Shown here piece after piece: positions 36,152 through 44,601 of a DNA stretch of 64,000 bases; the first letter of the stretch is position 1, and every line of letters begins with the position of its first letter. Both the position numbers and the translations under genes were made by a program. The stretch is from Comamonas fluminis (GTDB lineage: Bacteria > Pseudomonadota > Gammaproteobacteria > Burkholderiales > Burkholderiaceae_C): contig NZ_CP066783.1 in NCBI RefSeq assembly GCF_019186805.1, forward strand, positions 1,231,501 through 1,295,500, written 5' to 3'. The notes beneath the pieces are model-generated. The model did no database searches and had not been told where the DNA came from. It was given only the letters and a program-made list of their open reading frames with translations.

Positions 36152-36242
36152 AACAGTCTCGGGTGTCTGAATCAATGCCCGCATCTTGGGCTTGATGAAG
36201 ATGCAAGACTGTCACTTTCTGGCACTTTCAAGCATTGGACGC

Positions 36243-36887
36243 ATGACGCCGCATTCCGAACCCATCAGCCATCTGCCACCAGCGGTTTCGCAGCAGTTTC
36301 TGGCCGCATCGTCGCGCCGTTTGCTGGGCAAAGGCGAGCAGCTGTTTGCCCTGGGCTCCGAGCCCCGCGCCATGTTTTTGGTGCTGAGCGGGCGTTTGCA
36401 GGTGTCCATTCTGTCGGCGCAGGGGGAGCAGTTTTTTGCCAGCTTTCTGCCGCCGGGCCACTGGTTTGGTGAGATTCCCTTGCTGGACGAAGGGGCCCGG
36501 GCCTTCTATGCCGAAGCCGCAGAGCCATCCGAAGTGGCGGTTCTGGCTGCACCGGATTTCTGGCAGGCGGTGAATGCCGATCCGGCCGTCATGCTGGCCG
36601 TGATGCGCCTGTCTTGCAGTCGTTTTCGCGCAGCGGTGGCGTGGATTGAAGATGCCAGCCTACAACCCTTCAAGGTGCGCTTGGCATCGCGGCTGCTGGC
36701 GCTGGCGCAGATAGAAGGCGCTGGCTGCAACGCACTGCGCATTTCCCAGGAAATGCTGGCCGCCCAGCTGGGCATGGCCCGCCAGACCGTCAACCGGCAA
36801 CTGCAAACGTGGTCGCACCAGGGGTTGATTCGTTTGCGTTACGGCACCATAGAGCTGCTGGATCCTGCTGCACTTCAAGCCTTGTAG
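36243..36887 (+). CDS. Crp/Fnr family transcriptional regulator
   Basis: Regulator of 214 residues from the ATG at 36243. An in-frame ATG at 36195 would add 16 residues and overlaps the divergent intergenic region, so the start is not certain. The cyclic-nucleotide-binding fold covers about residues 20-130 (AMFLVLSGRLQVSILSAQG, GHWFGEIPLLDEG). The C-terminal helix-turn-helix reads ISQEMLAAQLGMARQTVNRQ. There are no Fnr-type Cys residues at the N-terminus, so oxygen sensing through an iron-sulfur cluster is unlikely. It may regulate the divergent membrane protein or the convergent gdhA; neither is shown. Confidence 0.85.
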   Translation: MTPHSEPISHLPPAVSQQFLAASSRRLLGKGEQLFALGSEPRAMFLVLSGRLQVSILSAQGEQFFASFLPPGHWFGEIPLLDEGARAFYAEAAEPSEVAVLAAPDFWQAVNADPAVMLAVMRLSCSRFRAAVAWIEDASLQPFKVRLASRLLALAQIEGAGCNALRISQEMLAAQLGMARQTVNRQLQTWSHQGLIRLRYGTIELLDPAALQAL

Positions 36888-36912
36888 TGCACAACACAAA
36901 AAGCAAAAAAGC

Positions 36913-36935
36913 AAAAAGGCCCCGAAGGGCCTTTT
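36913..36935. terminator. Bidirectional terminator between crp/fnr-type gene and gdhA
   Basis: AAAAAGGCCC pairs with GGGCCTTTTT around a CGAA tetraloop, with A and T tracts that serve both convergent genes. Confidence 0.88.
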
Positions 36936-36959
36936 TGATGGTGTGCAAGCAGCGAATGC

Positions 36960-38306
36960 TTAGATCACGCCTTGTGCCAGCATGGCGTCGGCCACCTTCA
37001 CAAAGCCAGCGATGTTGGCGCCGTCGATGTAGCTGATGGTGCCGTCTTCGCGCTTGCCGTGCTTGACGCAAGCGGCGTGGATGCTTTGCATGATCTGCAG
37101 CAGACGTGCGTCCACTTCTTCAGCAGGCCAGGACAGGCGAGCCGAGTTTTGCGACATTTCCAGACCGGAAGTGGCCACGCCACCAGCGTTGGATGCCTTG
37201 CCGGGAGCGTAGAGCACGCCAGCAGTTTCGAAAGCCTTGGCAGCTTCGTTGGTCGAAGGCATGTTCGCGCCTTCAGCCACGCACAGCACGCCGTTGGCGA
37301 TCAGTGTCTTAGCATCGGCTTCGGTCAGCTCGTTTTGCGTAGCGCAAGGCAGGGCCACGTCCACCTTGATGGACCATGGGCACTTGCCAGCCAGGAATTC
37401 CACGCCGGAAACCAGCTTGGCGTAGTCGCTGACGCGGCCGTACTTGTTGTTCTTCACATCCATCAGGATGGCCAGCTTTTCGGTGGTGAAGCCCGCAGCG
37501 TCGTACACGGTGCCCGAGGAGTCGGACACGGTCACAACCTTGGCGCCCAGCTCCATGGCCTTTTCCACGGCGTACTGCGCCACATTGCCCGAACCGGACA
37601 CGGAGACAGTCTTGCCTTCGAAGGACAGGCCGCGTGTGGCCAGCATTTCGCGGGCAAAGTACACGGTGCCGTAGCCGGTGGCTTCAGGGCGAATCAGCGA
37701 GCCGCCAAACGACAGACCCTTGCCGGTGAACACGGAAGAAGCGGTGTTCGACAGCTTCTTGTACATGCCGGCCATGTAGCCCACTTCGCGGCCACCCACG
37801 CCGATGTCGCCAGCTGGCACGTCGGTGTCAGGGCCCACGTGGCGGAACAGCTCGGACACGAAAGCCTGGCAGAAGCGCATGACTTCGGCTGGGCTCTTGC
37901 CCTTGGGGTCGAAGTCAGAGCCGCCCTTGCCGCCGCCCATGGGCAGTGTGGTCAGTGCGTTCTTGAAGGTCTGCTCGAAAGCCAGGAACTTCAGCACGGA
38001 CTGGTTGACCGAGGGGTGGAAGCGCAGGCCGCCCTTGAAGGGGCCGATGGCCATGCTGTGCTGAATGCGGAAGCCGCGGTTCACTTGCACCTGGCCCTTG
38101 TCGTCCGTCCAGCTCACGCGGAACTGGATGATGCGCTCGGGCTCAACCAGGCGCTCCAGCAGAGCGTGTTCGGCGTACTTGGGATTCTTCTCGATGAAGG
38201 GCCACAGGCTTTCCATCACTTCGGTGACGGCTTGCAGGAATTCGGGCTGACCGGGATTGCGTTGTGCCACTTCTTCCAGGAATTGGCCTACGGACTCGTA
38301 CTTCAT
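36960..38306 (-). CDS. gdhA: NADP-type glutamate dehydrogenase
   Basis: Interconverts 2-oxoglutarate plus ammonia and glutamate. The ATG at 38306 gives 448 residues, the normal length for the hexameric bacterial enzyme; an upstream in-frame start would add 27 unrelated residues. The catalytic region is clear (MAIGPFKGGLRFHPSVN, LPMGGGKGGSDFDPKGKS) and the Rossmann domain reads VSGSGNVAQYAVEKA followed by VVTVSDSSG. NADP preference is inferred from similarity to the gdhA class. A large dyad lies 70 bases upstream. Confidence 0.95.
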   Translation of the reverse strand: MKYESVGQFLEEVAQRNPGQPEFLQAVTEVMESLWPFIEKNPKYAEHALLERLVEPERIIQFRVSWTDDKGQVQVNRGFRIQHSMAIGPFKGGLRFHPSVNQSVLKFLAFEQTFKNALTTLPMGGGKGGSDFDPKGKSPAEVMRFCQAFVSELFRHVGPDTDVPAGDIGVGGREVGYMAGMYKKLSNTASSVFTGKGLSFGGSLIRPEATGYGTVYFAREMLATRGLSFEGKTVSVSGSGNVAQYAVEKAMELGAKVVTVSDSSGTVYDAAGFTTEKLAILMDVKNNKYGRVSDYAKLVSGVEFLAGKCPWSIKVDVALPCATQNELTEADAKTLIANGVLCVAEGANMPSTNEAAKAFETAGVLYAPGKASNAGGVATSGLEMSQNSARLSWPAEEVDARLLQIMQSIHAACVKHGKREDGTISYIDGANIAGFVKVADAMLAQGVI

Positions 38307-38375
38307 AGAGAACTTTCTGACTAGACGGGGAGATGCGCTGAAACTCGCGAAACCAAGATTATGCCAAAAAGTTAT

Positions 38376-38406
38376 GCCGTCATGCATGGATTCGGTGCAT
38401 GACGGC
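38376..38406. promoter_or_regulatory. Strong dyad upstream of gdhA
   Basis: GCCGTCATGCA and TGCATGACGGC are perfect 11-base inverted arms with a nine-base spacer. Related TGCATGA or TGCAT half-sites recur at 38438 and 38483. It is probably an operator for a gdhA regulator; which one is unknown. Confidence 0.5.
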
Positions 38407-38961
38407 GCAAATCTGGTGCGAGTCTGCTATTTAATAGTGCATGAACGTGAGGTTTTTTCTTACAAACCAAGCACTTAGATGGTGCATTTCATGTGCGGGT
38501 TTGCATCTCGCCTTGTCGCAAAAAATCCTCAGCAAGAGGCAAACAGCGCCTGAAAGCGGCCGAAACGGGGCCTGGCAATTCCTGAGTTTTCGCAATTTGT
38601 GATAGCACCAAGTTGGTGCAACATACGACAGAGAGATGTTCTGAGCGGTGAACGATGCGCCCGCTGTATCTGCCGGACTTTCTGGGCGCACCCGTGCAAC
38701 TGCAGCCCGGGCAGTGGGCGCAGTTCTGTAGAGCCGATTTGGGGTGAGGGCGCCGCATGGCGCATGCGGCCAGGTTTTGCTCTGATATTCAGAGCGGCTG
38801 GCGCAAGGCATTTATAGAGTTCTGGTGCAAACCTTGAAAAACTCTATGAATAAAGATCGATGGCAGCTTCTGATTCAATAGCAAATAGCCCAATTCGGAC
38901 AATGGCCGAACGGGTCAAAGAGCCATTCAGAAGCTGCAGAAGCAACTGCCCTGTGGCGCTA
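38407..38961. other. Non-coding interval between gdhA and mutL
   Basis: About 550 bases with no credible gene. It contains the TGCAT half-sites mentioned for gdhA and a palindrome GCACCAAGTTGGTGC at 38606. It also holds an open frame of 30 codons at 38655 without family resemblance, and the long inverted repeat at 38863-38937. Confidence 0.6.
38863..38937. repeat. 75-base element with 11-base terminal inverted repeats
   Basis: GCAGCTTCTGA (38863-38873) and TCAGAAGCTGC (38927-38937) are perfect inverted ends around 53 bases that contain a second small stem (TTCGG with CCGAA). It lies 25 bases from the mutL stop codon. There is no T run after it; it may be a small palindromic element or a stability hairpin for mutL mRNA. 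Confidence 0.5.
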
Positions 38962-41184
38962 TCAGCGGCCGCGCAGGAACAGCGCGTCCAGCTCCTTCAT
39001 GGTCAGCTGGCGCCAGGTGGGGCGGCCGTGGTTGCACTGGTCGGAACGCTCGGTCACTTCCATCTGGCGCAGCAGCGCATTCATCTCGTCGATGGTGAGC
39101 TTGCGGTTGGCACGCACCGCGCCGTGGCAGGCCATGGTGGCCAGAATTTCATTGCGGGCGCGCTGCACCACGGTGCTGGCGTCGTGCTGGGCCAGTTCGG
39201 CCAGTACGCTGCGGGCCAGTTCCACCGCATCGCCCTGAGCCAGCGTGGCAGGCACGGCGCGCACGGCCAGTGTCTTGGGCGAGAAGGGGGAGATCTCCAT
39301 GCCCAGCGTCTGCAAGGTGTCGGCATGCTCTTCGGCGGTGGCCACTTCCTCGGGCGTGGCGGCGAAGGTGGCAGGAATCAGCAGCGGCTGGCTGGGAATC
39401 TGCTCGCTGCCGTTGTCCGTGTTCACCGCGTTTTTCAGCTGCTCATAGACGATGCGTTCATGCGCGGCGTGCATGTCCACGATGACCATGCCCTGAGAGT
39501 TTTCCGCCAGGATGTACACGCCATGAATTTGTGCCACGGCCCGGCCCAGTGGCCAGACGGGGGCGTTGTCAGTGGCTGGTGCTGCGGCCGGTGCAGGAAC
39601 GGGGGCAGGAATGGGAGCTGATACGGACGCAGCAGAGGGTGCGGTGGCTTCAAAATTGATAGCTGCTGGCGCTTCCTTTGCCTGGGCTACCGGTGGTTTT
39701 GACTGAAAGTAGCTTGATTGCCCAGAGGGGCGCAGCCTGATGCCTGATGTGTCAGCGTCTGCCGATGCTGTGACCGGTGTGCTGGCCACCTGGGCCGCAG
39801 GTGCTGGAATGGTTGCCGCAGGGGCGGGTGAGCTGGCTTGCGCAGCCGCATTGAACGGCGCGTGCGAGGGCGTTGTTGCCGCTGCTGCTGCTTGCGGCGT
39901 TGGTTCTTGCAGAGGTTCACGCATCGGGGCCCAGAGCTTTGCCAGATCGCTGACCTGGGTTCCCGCCCGCTCTTCGCCAAAGCTCATGCGGGTCTGGGGC
40001 CATGCGGGCGCGGCAGCAGGCTTGGCGGCGGCTGCACCGCTGTCAATCAGGCTGGGCTGGCGTGCCGCATCCTGCGCGGCTTCCTGGGCTGCGGCTTCCA
40101 CCACGGCGGCAGCGCGTGGTGCGGCCAGTGCGTTGTCGATCGCGTGGCGCACGGCCTGGTGCACTTCGCGGCTGTCGCGAAAGCGCACTTCGATCTTGGT
40201 AGGGTGCACGTTCACGTCCACGCGCGCGGGGTCGATCTCGATATAGAGCGCGTAGATGGGCTGCTTGTTGCCGTGCAGCACATCTTCATAGGCAGCGCGG
40301 GCCGCGTGGGTCAGCACCTTGTCACGCACAAAGCGGCCATTGACATAGCAGAACTGGTGGTCGGGGCGCGAGCGGGCAGCGTCAGGAATACCTGCGCGGC
40401 CGGTGACGTGGATGGCGCCAGACCAGTGGTCCACGCTCAGCGAGTTCTTGACGAAGTTGTCGCCCAGCACATCGGCCAGACGGCTGGAAATGGCTTCTTC
40501 CGAATCGCCACTGGCAGCGCGCCACTGCTCGACCAGCTTGCCTTCGTGCCAGATGGAAAAGCCCACGTCGGGCCGTGCCAGCGCATGACGGCGCACGGAT
40601 TCAATGCAGTGCGCCAGCTCGGTCGCATCGGTCTTGAGGAATTTGCGCCGTGCAGGGGTGGAAAAGAACAGCTCTTTGACTTCCACCGTGGTGCCCTGAT
40701 TGCGGGCTGCGGGGCGCAGCTCACCGCTGCGGGCGTCCAGCAAAAATGCCGATTCCTGCCCTGCGGGGCGCGAAAAAATCGAGGTCTCGGAAACCGAGGC
40801 AATCGCCGCCAGCGCCTCACCGCGAAAACCCATGGTGGCCACGGTTTCCAGGTCATGCAGATCGGTGATCTTGCTGGTGGCATGGCGGCGCAGGGCCACG
40901 GGCAGCTCGGCTTGCGGAATGCCACAGCCATCGTCTTCCACTGCAATCAGGCGCACACCACCGGCCAGCAGGCGCACATTGATCTGGCGTGCGCCAGAGT
41001 CCAGCGCGTTGTCCACCAGCTCGCGCACCACGGAGGCCGGGCGCTCCACGACCTCGCCAGCGGCGATCTGGCTGATCAGCTCATCGGGAAGGTCACGAAT
41101 CGGCCGTCGCGCAGGGGCAGCTTGCGCGGTAGTTTCTGTGAGGGCGGGGGAGAGTTCGGGGCTGGATGCGTTCACGCCGATCAT
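38962..41184 (-). CDS. mutL: DNA mismatch repair protein MutL
   Basis: Mismatch-repair ATPase and coordinator, 740 residues from the ATG at 41184; the start is tentative because no strong ribosome binding site is seen. N-terminal GHKL motifs are intact (IAAGEVVERPASVVRELVDN, EDDGCGI, TMGFRGEALA, GTTVEVKELFFSTPAR). A long Ala/Pro/Gln-rich linker covers about residues 355-540. The C-terminal domain has the endonuclease motif DMHAAHERIVYE plus ACHGAVRA and CNHGRPTWRQL, so this is the nicking type found where MutH is absent. The linker is crossed by a copy of the dispersed repeat (39651-39681), giving KEAPAAINFEA in frame. Confidence 0.95.
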   Translation of the reverse strand: MIGVNASSPELSPALTETTAQAAPARRPIRDLPDELISQIAAGEVVERPASVVRELVDNALDSGARQINVRLLAGGVRLIAVEDDGCGIPQAELPVALRRHATSKITDLHDLETVATMGFRGEALAAIASVSETSIFSRPAGQESAFLLDARSGELRPAARNQGTTVEVKELFFSTPARRKFLKTDATELAHCIESVRRHALARPDVGFSIWHEGKLVEQWRAASGDSEEAISSRLADVLGDNFVKNSLSVDHWSGAIHVTGRAGIPDAARSRPDHQFCYVNGRFVRDKVLTHAARAAYEDVLHGNKQPIYALYIEIDPARVDVNVHPTKIEVRFRDSREVHQAVRHAIDNALAAPRAAAVVEAAAQEAAQDAARQPSLIDSGAAAAKPAAAPAWPQTRMSFGEERAGTQVSDLAKLWAPMREPLQEPTPQAAAAATTPSHAPFNAAAQASSPAPAATIPAPAAQVASTPVTASADADTSGIRLRPSGQSSYFQSKPPVAQAKEAPAAINFEATAPSAASVSAPIPAPVPAPAAAPATDNAPVWPLGRAVAQIHGVYILAENSQGMVIVDMHAAHERIVYEQLKNAVNTDNGSEQIPSQPLLIPATFAATPEEVATAEEHADTLQTLGMEISPFSPKTLAVRAVPATLAQGDAVELARSVLAELAQHDASTVVQRARNEILATMACHGAVRANRKLTIDEMNALLRQMEVTERSDQCNHGRPTWRQLTMKELDALFLRGR
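39651..39681. repeat. Dispersed TTGATAGC-type repeat inside mutL
   Basis: AAAATTGATAGCTGCTGGCG followed by CTTCC matches the half-element core; it encodes part of the disordered linker of MutL without breaking the frame. Confidence 0.65.
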
Positions 41185-41252
41185 TCTAGGCTGGAGCGGA
41201 TGTCGGCCGGGCATTGAGCTTTTGTGTGCGTGTGCCGGGCAAAGGCAAAAAC

Positions 41253-41283
41253 AAAAAGAGCTGCCTGGGCGGCAGCTCTTTTG
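41253..41283 (-). terminator. Rho-independent terminator of the 41315 lipoprotein gene
   Basis: AAAAGAGCTGCC pairs with GGCAGCTCTTTT over a four-base loop, 32 bases after the lipoprotein gene on the minus strand. mutL therefore probably has its own promoter in the 68 bases that remain before its start. Confidence 0.85.
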
Positions 41284-41314
41284 CAGCAAATACCTGCTGA
41301 TTCAGCGGGCTGAT

Positions 41315-41566
41315 TTAGTGGCGGTGGCCACGGCCGCCACCACGGGTCAGCTCATTGCCCAGCAGCGCACCGGCGGCAGCGCCACCAACGGTGCCCACAG
41401 GGCCGCCGAACAGCATATTGCCCACGGCACCACCGGCAACGGCGCCTGCGCCGATACCGACTTGCTGACGGCTGGGGCCATGGGCGCAACCACCCAGGGC
41501 CAGGGCACCTGTCAGGGCAACAGCCAGAGTCAGGGCCTTGCCGTAGCGCTTAGTGATCTTGTTCAT
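41315..41566 (-). CDS. Glycine-zipper lipoprotein
   Basis: Protein of 83 residues with a lipoprotein signal (lipobox LALGGC, Cys near residue 27). The mature part has Gly/Ala-rich segments spaced like a glycine zipper (GIGAGAVAGGAVGNMLFGG and GTVGGAAAGALLGNEL), ending in a GGGRGHRH tail. It is related to SlyB/OsmB-type outer-membrane lipoproteins. A paralogue of the same architecture is at 42724-42939 on the other side of dedA. Confidence 0.85.
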   Translation of the reverse strand: MNKITKRYGKALTLAVALTGALALGGCAHGPSRQQVGIGAGAVAGGAVGNMLFGGPVGTVGGAAAGALLGNELTRGGGRGHRH

Positions 41567-41946
41567 GCTCGTATTCCTCTCAGCGTGCTAGTTATGGAAG
41601 TGGTCTGGCTTCTGCGTAATCCTCTGAAATAGGGAGGTGAGAAACGCTGCACTGACAGGGCTGGGCCCTGATGTCATGGCTGGCAATGCACGGCTTGCTG
41701 TGACACACCTCTACTGTGCCAGCAGAAATCGCAAGCTGACGTCTTGTTGACGTATAGATTTATCAAAACTTGTAACAAACAGCGCATATTGCGCAGTGTT
41801 TGTAGCTTGCTGCAAGAGTCTGTGAGTTTGCTCTCAAAAACATGGCAGCTTTGCGAGGTCGGATGCGCCTGCGGGCTTTGCGGCTCGCAGTACATTACGC
41901 AGCGCGGCCTGCAGATGCGGGCCATCCATTTTTTGAGGACTGTGTT

Positions 41947-42600
41947 TTGGAAATCATTCAGTTTCTGATCGACTTCATCCTGCATATCGACAAGCACCTG
42001 GAAGCGTTTGTCGTGGCCTACGGGCCCTGGGTGTATGCCTTGCTGTTCATCATCGTGTTCGTGGAAACCGGCGTGGTGGTCATGCCCTTCCTGCCCGGTG
42101 ACTCACTGATGTTCATTGTCGGCGCGCTGTGCGGCGCCGGGTACATGAGCTATCCGCTGGCGGTGGTGGTGCTGCTGGCCGCGGCCATTCTGGGCGACCA
42201 GAGCAACTACACGATTGGCCGCTATCTGGGACCCAAGGTCTTTCAGTGGGAAGACTCGCGCTGGTTCAACCGCAAGGCCTTTGATCAGGCCAATAATTTT
42301 TATGAGCGCTACGGCGGCGTGACCATCATCATGGCGCGCTTCATGCCCTTTATCCGTACCTTTGCGCCGTTTGTGGCGGGCGTGGCGCATATGAGCCGCT
42401 CCAAGTTCAGCATGTTCAATGTCATCGGGGCTTGCCTGTGGGTGCTGGGCATCAGCGCTGCGGGCTACTTCTTCGGCAATATGGAATGGGTCAAGAACAA
42501 CCTGGAAAAAATCATCTGGGGCCTGATTCTGGTGCCGGGGCTGATTGCCGTGTTTGGCGCCTGGCGCGCAGGCAAGGCAGAGAAAGCCCGATCGGCTTGA
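41947..42600 (+). CDS. dedA: DedA family membrane protein
   Basis: Inner-membrane protein of 217 residues of the DedA/SNARE-associated family, which acts in phospholipid (undecaprenyl phosphate or phosphatidylethanolamine) translocation and membrane homeostasis. A TTG at 41947 is chosen because GAGGA lies seven bases upstream and it reproduces the family N-terminus (EIIQFLIDFILHIDKHL). An upstream open stretch would add 35 unrelated residues. Family motifs FVETGVVVMPFLPGDSL, GDQSNYTIGRYLG and the Arg-rich MARFMPFIRTFAPFVAG are intact. Confidence 0.93.
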   Translation: MEIIQFLIDFILHIDKHLEAFVVAYGPWVYALLFIIVFVETGVVVMPFLPGDSLMFIVGALCGAGYMSYPLAVVVLLAAAILGDQSNYTIGRYLGPKVFQWEDSRWFNRKAFDQANNFYERYGGVTIIMARFMPFIRTFAPFVAGVAHMSRSKFSMFNVIGACLWVLGISAAGYFFGNMEWVKNNLEKIIWGLILVPGLIAVFGAWRAGKAEKARSA

Positions 42601-42604
42601 TGCT

Positions 42605-42646
42605 GTTTTGATAGCGTGCAGCGCTTGATCTGTAGGCGCTGCAGCC
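42605..42646. repeat. Dispersed TTGATAGC-type repeat after dedA
   Basis: GTTTTGATAGCGTGCAGCGC, then CTTG and a partial inverted half (GGCGCTGCAGCC), starting five bases after the dedA stop. Confidence 0.65.
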
Positions 42647-42672
42647 GAAAAATATAAAAATGCAGACGTAAA

Positions 42673-42697
42673 AAAGGCCCCGATTGTTCGGGGCCTT
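42673..42697. terminator. Bidirectional terminator between dedA and the second lipoprotein gene
   Basis: AAAGGCCCCGA pairs with TCGGGGCCTTT around TTGT, with flanking A and T tracts for both convergent genes. Confidence 0.88.
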
Positions 42698-42723
42698 TCT
42701 GCTGGAAGGGTTCAGCGCAGTGA

Positions 42724-42939
42724 TTACTGGCGCTTGCCCACTTCGTTGCCAATCAGGGCGCCAGCGGCTGCGCCGCCTACGGTGCCCAGAGTGCCGCCCA
42801 GCACGGCGTTGCCAACGACACCGCCAGCCACGGCGCCTACGCCGGTGCCAATCTGTGCGTTGGAAGGGTTGGTGGAGCAGCCAGCCATGGCAAGGGTCAG
42901 GGCGGCAGCGGCGGTCAGGGCAATAGTACGCAGTTTCAT
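42724..42939 (-). CDS. Glycine-zipper lipoprotein (paralogue)
   Basis: Protein of 71 residues from the ATG at 42939, which has GGAGA upstream; a longer open frame beyond it lacks a signal. Lipoprotein signal with lipobox LAMAGC (Cys at residue 21), then GTGVGAVAGGVVGNAVLGG and GTVGGAAAGALIGNEVGKRQ. It is strongly similar to the 83-residue protein at 41315-41566 but has no His-rich tail. Confidence 0.87.
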   Translation of the reverse strand: MKLRTIALTAAAALTLAMAGCSTNPSNAQIGTGVGAVAGGVVGNAVLGGTLGTVGGAAAGALIGNEVGKRQ

Positions 42940-43080
42940 GGAAATCTCCGGTAGCGGCCGATGCAATGAAACGGCCTTCAGGAACATGACTCCATGGTGA
43001 ACCTGAGGCGGCTTTTCGTCAGTAGGACATGCAGCCAAGCCCTTGTCGCAGCAGGCCGGTTGCATGTCTAGGCCGTCTGC

Positions 43081-44601
43081 TCAGACCGTGCGGCTGCGTG
43101 CCAGCGGCGGATTGTGAGCAAAGTATTTGCGAATGCCGGTCATCAGCGCATCGGCCAGTTGTTCCTGATAGGTGCTGCTGCGGAGCTTGGCTTCTTCCTC
43201 GGGGTTGCTGATGAAAGCGGTTTCCACCAGCACGCTGGGAATGTCGGGCGCCTTGAGCACGGCAAAGCCAGCCTGCTCCACGCGGGCCTTGTGCAGCTTG
43301 GCCATGGAGCCAATTTCACCCAGCAGCGAGGTGCCGAGCTTGAGGCTGTCCTTGATCTGCGCGGTGGTGCTCATGTCCAGCAGCATGCGCTGCACATGCT
43401 GATCCTGCAGGCCGCCTACGTTGAGGCCGCCGACCAGATCGGCCTGGTTTTCCTTGTTGGCCAGCCAGCGCGCTGCCGTGCTGGATGCGCCGCGTTCGCT
43501 GAGTGCAAACACGCTGGCGCCGCGTGCGGCAGGGGTGGTGAAGGCGTCGGCGTGAATGCTGATGAACAGGTCGGCCTGCACGCGGCGGGCTTTGTCCACG
43601 CGGGTGGCCAGGGGCACGAAGAAGTCGGCATCACGCGTCATGAAGGCGCGCATGGGGCTGCCGCCTATGCGTGAGTCATTGATGCGCTCGCGCAGCAGGT
43701 GGCCGATTCTGAGCACCACGTCTTTTTCGCGCAGACCGCTGGGGCCGGTGGCGCCGGGGTCTTCACCGCCGTGGCCAGGGTCCAGCGCCACGATGATGAT
43801 GCGGTCGGTGCTGCGTGAGGTGGCGATATTGGGGGCTGCCCGTGGCGCAGGCGCCGGGGCGGGTGGTGGAGGGGGCGGCGTGGGCCGGGCGACTGCCACA
43901 GGAGGGGGCGCAGGCACGGGGGCTTGCGCAATCGTTACCGGTGGCGGCACGGGCGCGGGCAGAGCCGCTGGTGCGGGCGTGCGCTGGTTGCGCTCGGCAA
44001 TCAGGTCGCCCAGCGGGTCCACAGGGGATGCGGCCACTGCAGGCGGGGGCGTGGTGATGGTGCTGCCGCTGGCAGCTGGTGTGGGGGCTGTCGCTGTATG
44101 AGAGCCCGCATCGCGCAGGCGTTCGCTGATGAGCGCCTCCATCGGGTCCACGGCCTTGGCGGGGTACAGGTCCAGCACCAGACGGTTTTTGTAGGGCGGC
44201 ACGGGCGGCAGCGTAAAGACCTGGGGGCGGGCTTCCTGCTTGAGGTCGATGACCAGACGCACCACGCCGGGCGCGAACTGGCCCACGCGGATGCTGGAGA
44301 TATTGGGGTCGTCCGAACGAACCTTGGCCACCAGTTCCTTGAGCGCCGGGTTCAGGTCCAGACCTTCCACATCCACGGCCAGGCGCGGGGGCGATGGCAC
44401 AAAAATAGGTTTGGCGGTCAGCGGAATATCGGATTCCAGCGTAATGCGCGAATAGTCGGGCGCGGGCCAGATACGCACGGCCACGATGGTGGCGCCTTGC
44501 GCGATGTGCTGGCGACCCAGCAGCAGAACCACGCCGCCCGCCTGCAGCAGATTGCGACGCGACAGCCCCGAAGAAACCGTGGTGGAAGTTGTTTTGCTCA
44601 T
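43081..44601 (-). CDS. amiC: N-acetylmuramoyl-L-alanine amidase
   Basis: Periplasmic cell-wall hydrolase that cleaves septal peptidoglycan, 506 residues. The N-terminus has a Tat signal (SRRNLLQAGGVVLLLG), like AmiA/AmiC. An AMIN domain (about residues 40-150) targets it to the septum. A Pro/Ala-rich linker follows, then the Amidase_3 domain with zinc ligands in ALDPGHGGEDPGA, GLREKDVVL, ISIHADAF and VETAFISNPEE. It overlaps tsaE by four bases. Regulation by an EnvC/NlpD partner is expected but no such gene is in the window. Confidence 0.93.
   Translation of the reverse strand: MSKTTSTTVSSGLSRRNLLQAGGVVLLLGRQHIAQGATIVAVRIWPAPDYSRITLESDIPLTAKPIFVPSPPRLAVDVEGLDLNPALKELVAKVRSDDPNISSIRVGQFAPGVVRLVIDLKQEARPQVFTLPPVPPYKNRLVLDLYPAKAVDPMEALISERLRDAGSHTATAPTPAASGSTITTPPPAVAASPVDPLGDLIAERNQRTPAPAALPAPVPPPVTIAQAPVPAPPPVAVARPTPPPPPPAPAPAPRAAPNIATSRSTDRIIIVALDPGHGGEDPGATGPSGLREKDVVLRIGHLLRERINDSRIGGSPMRAFMTRDADFFVPLATRVDKARRVQADLFISIHADAFTTPAARGASVFALSERGASSTAARWLANKENQADLVGGLNVGGLQDQHVQRMLLDMSTTAQIKDSLKLGTSLLGEIGSMAKLHKARVEQAGFAVLKAPDIPSVLVETAFISNPEEEAKLRSSTYQEQLADALMTGIRKYFAHNPPLARSRTV

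Noticed and set aside
36972..38324. Open frame of 450 codons opposite gdhA
   Set aside because: gdhA is unambiguous; the opposite frame is His/Gly-rich with no motif.
38655..38747. Open frame of 30 codons beginning MRPLYLPDFLG
   Set aside because: Too short, without a convincing ribosome binding site or a recognised family.
39838..41217. Open frame of 459 codons opposite mutL
   Set aside because: It is the complement of the conserved MutL domain and shows no family match.
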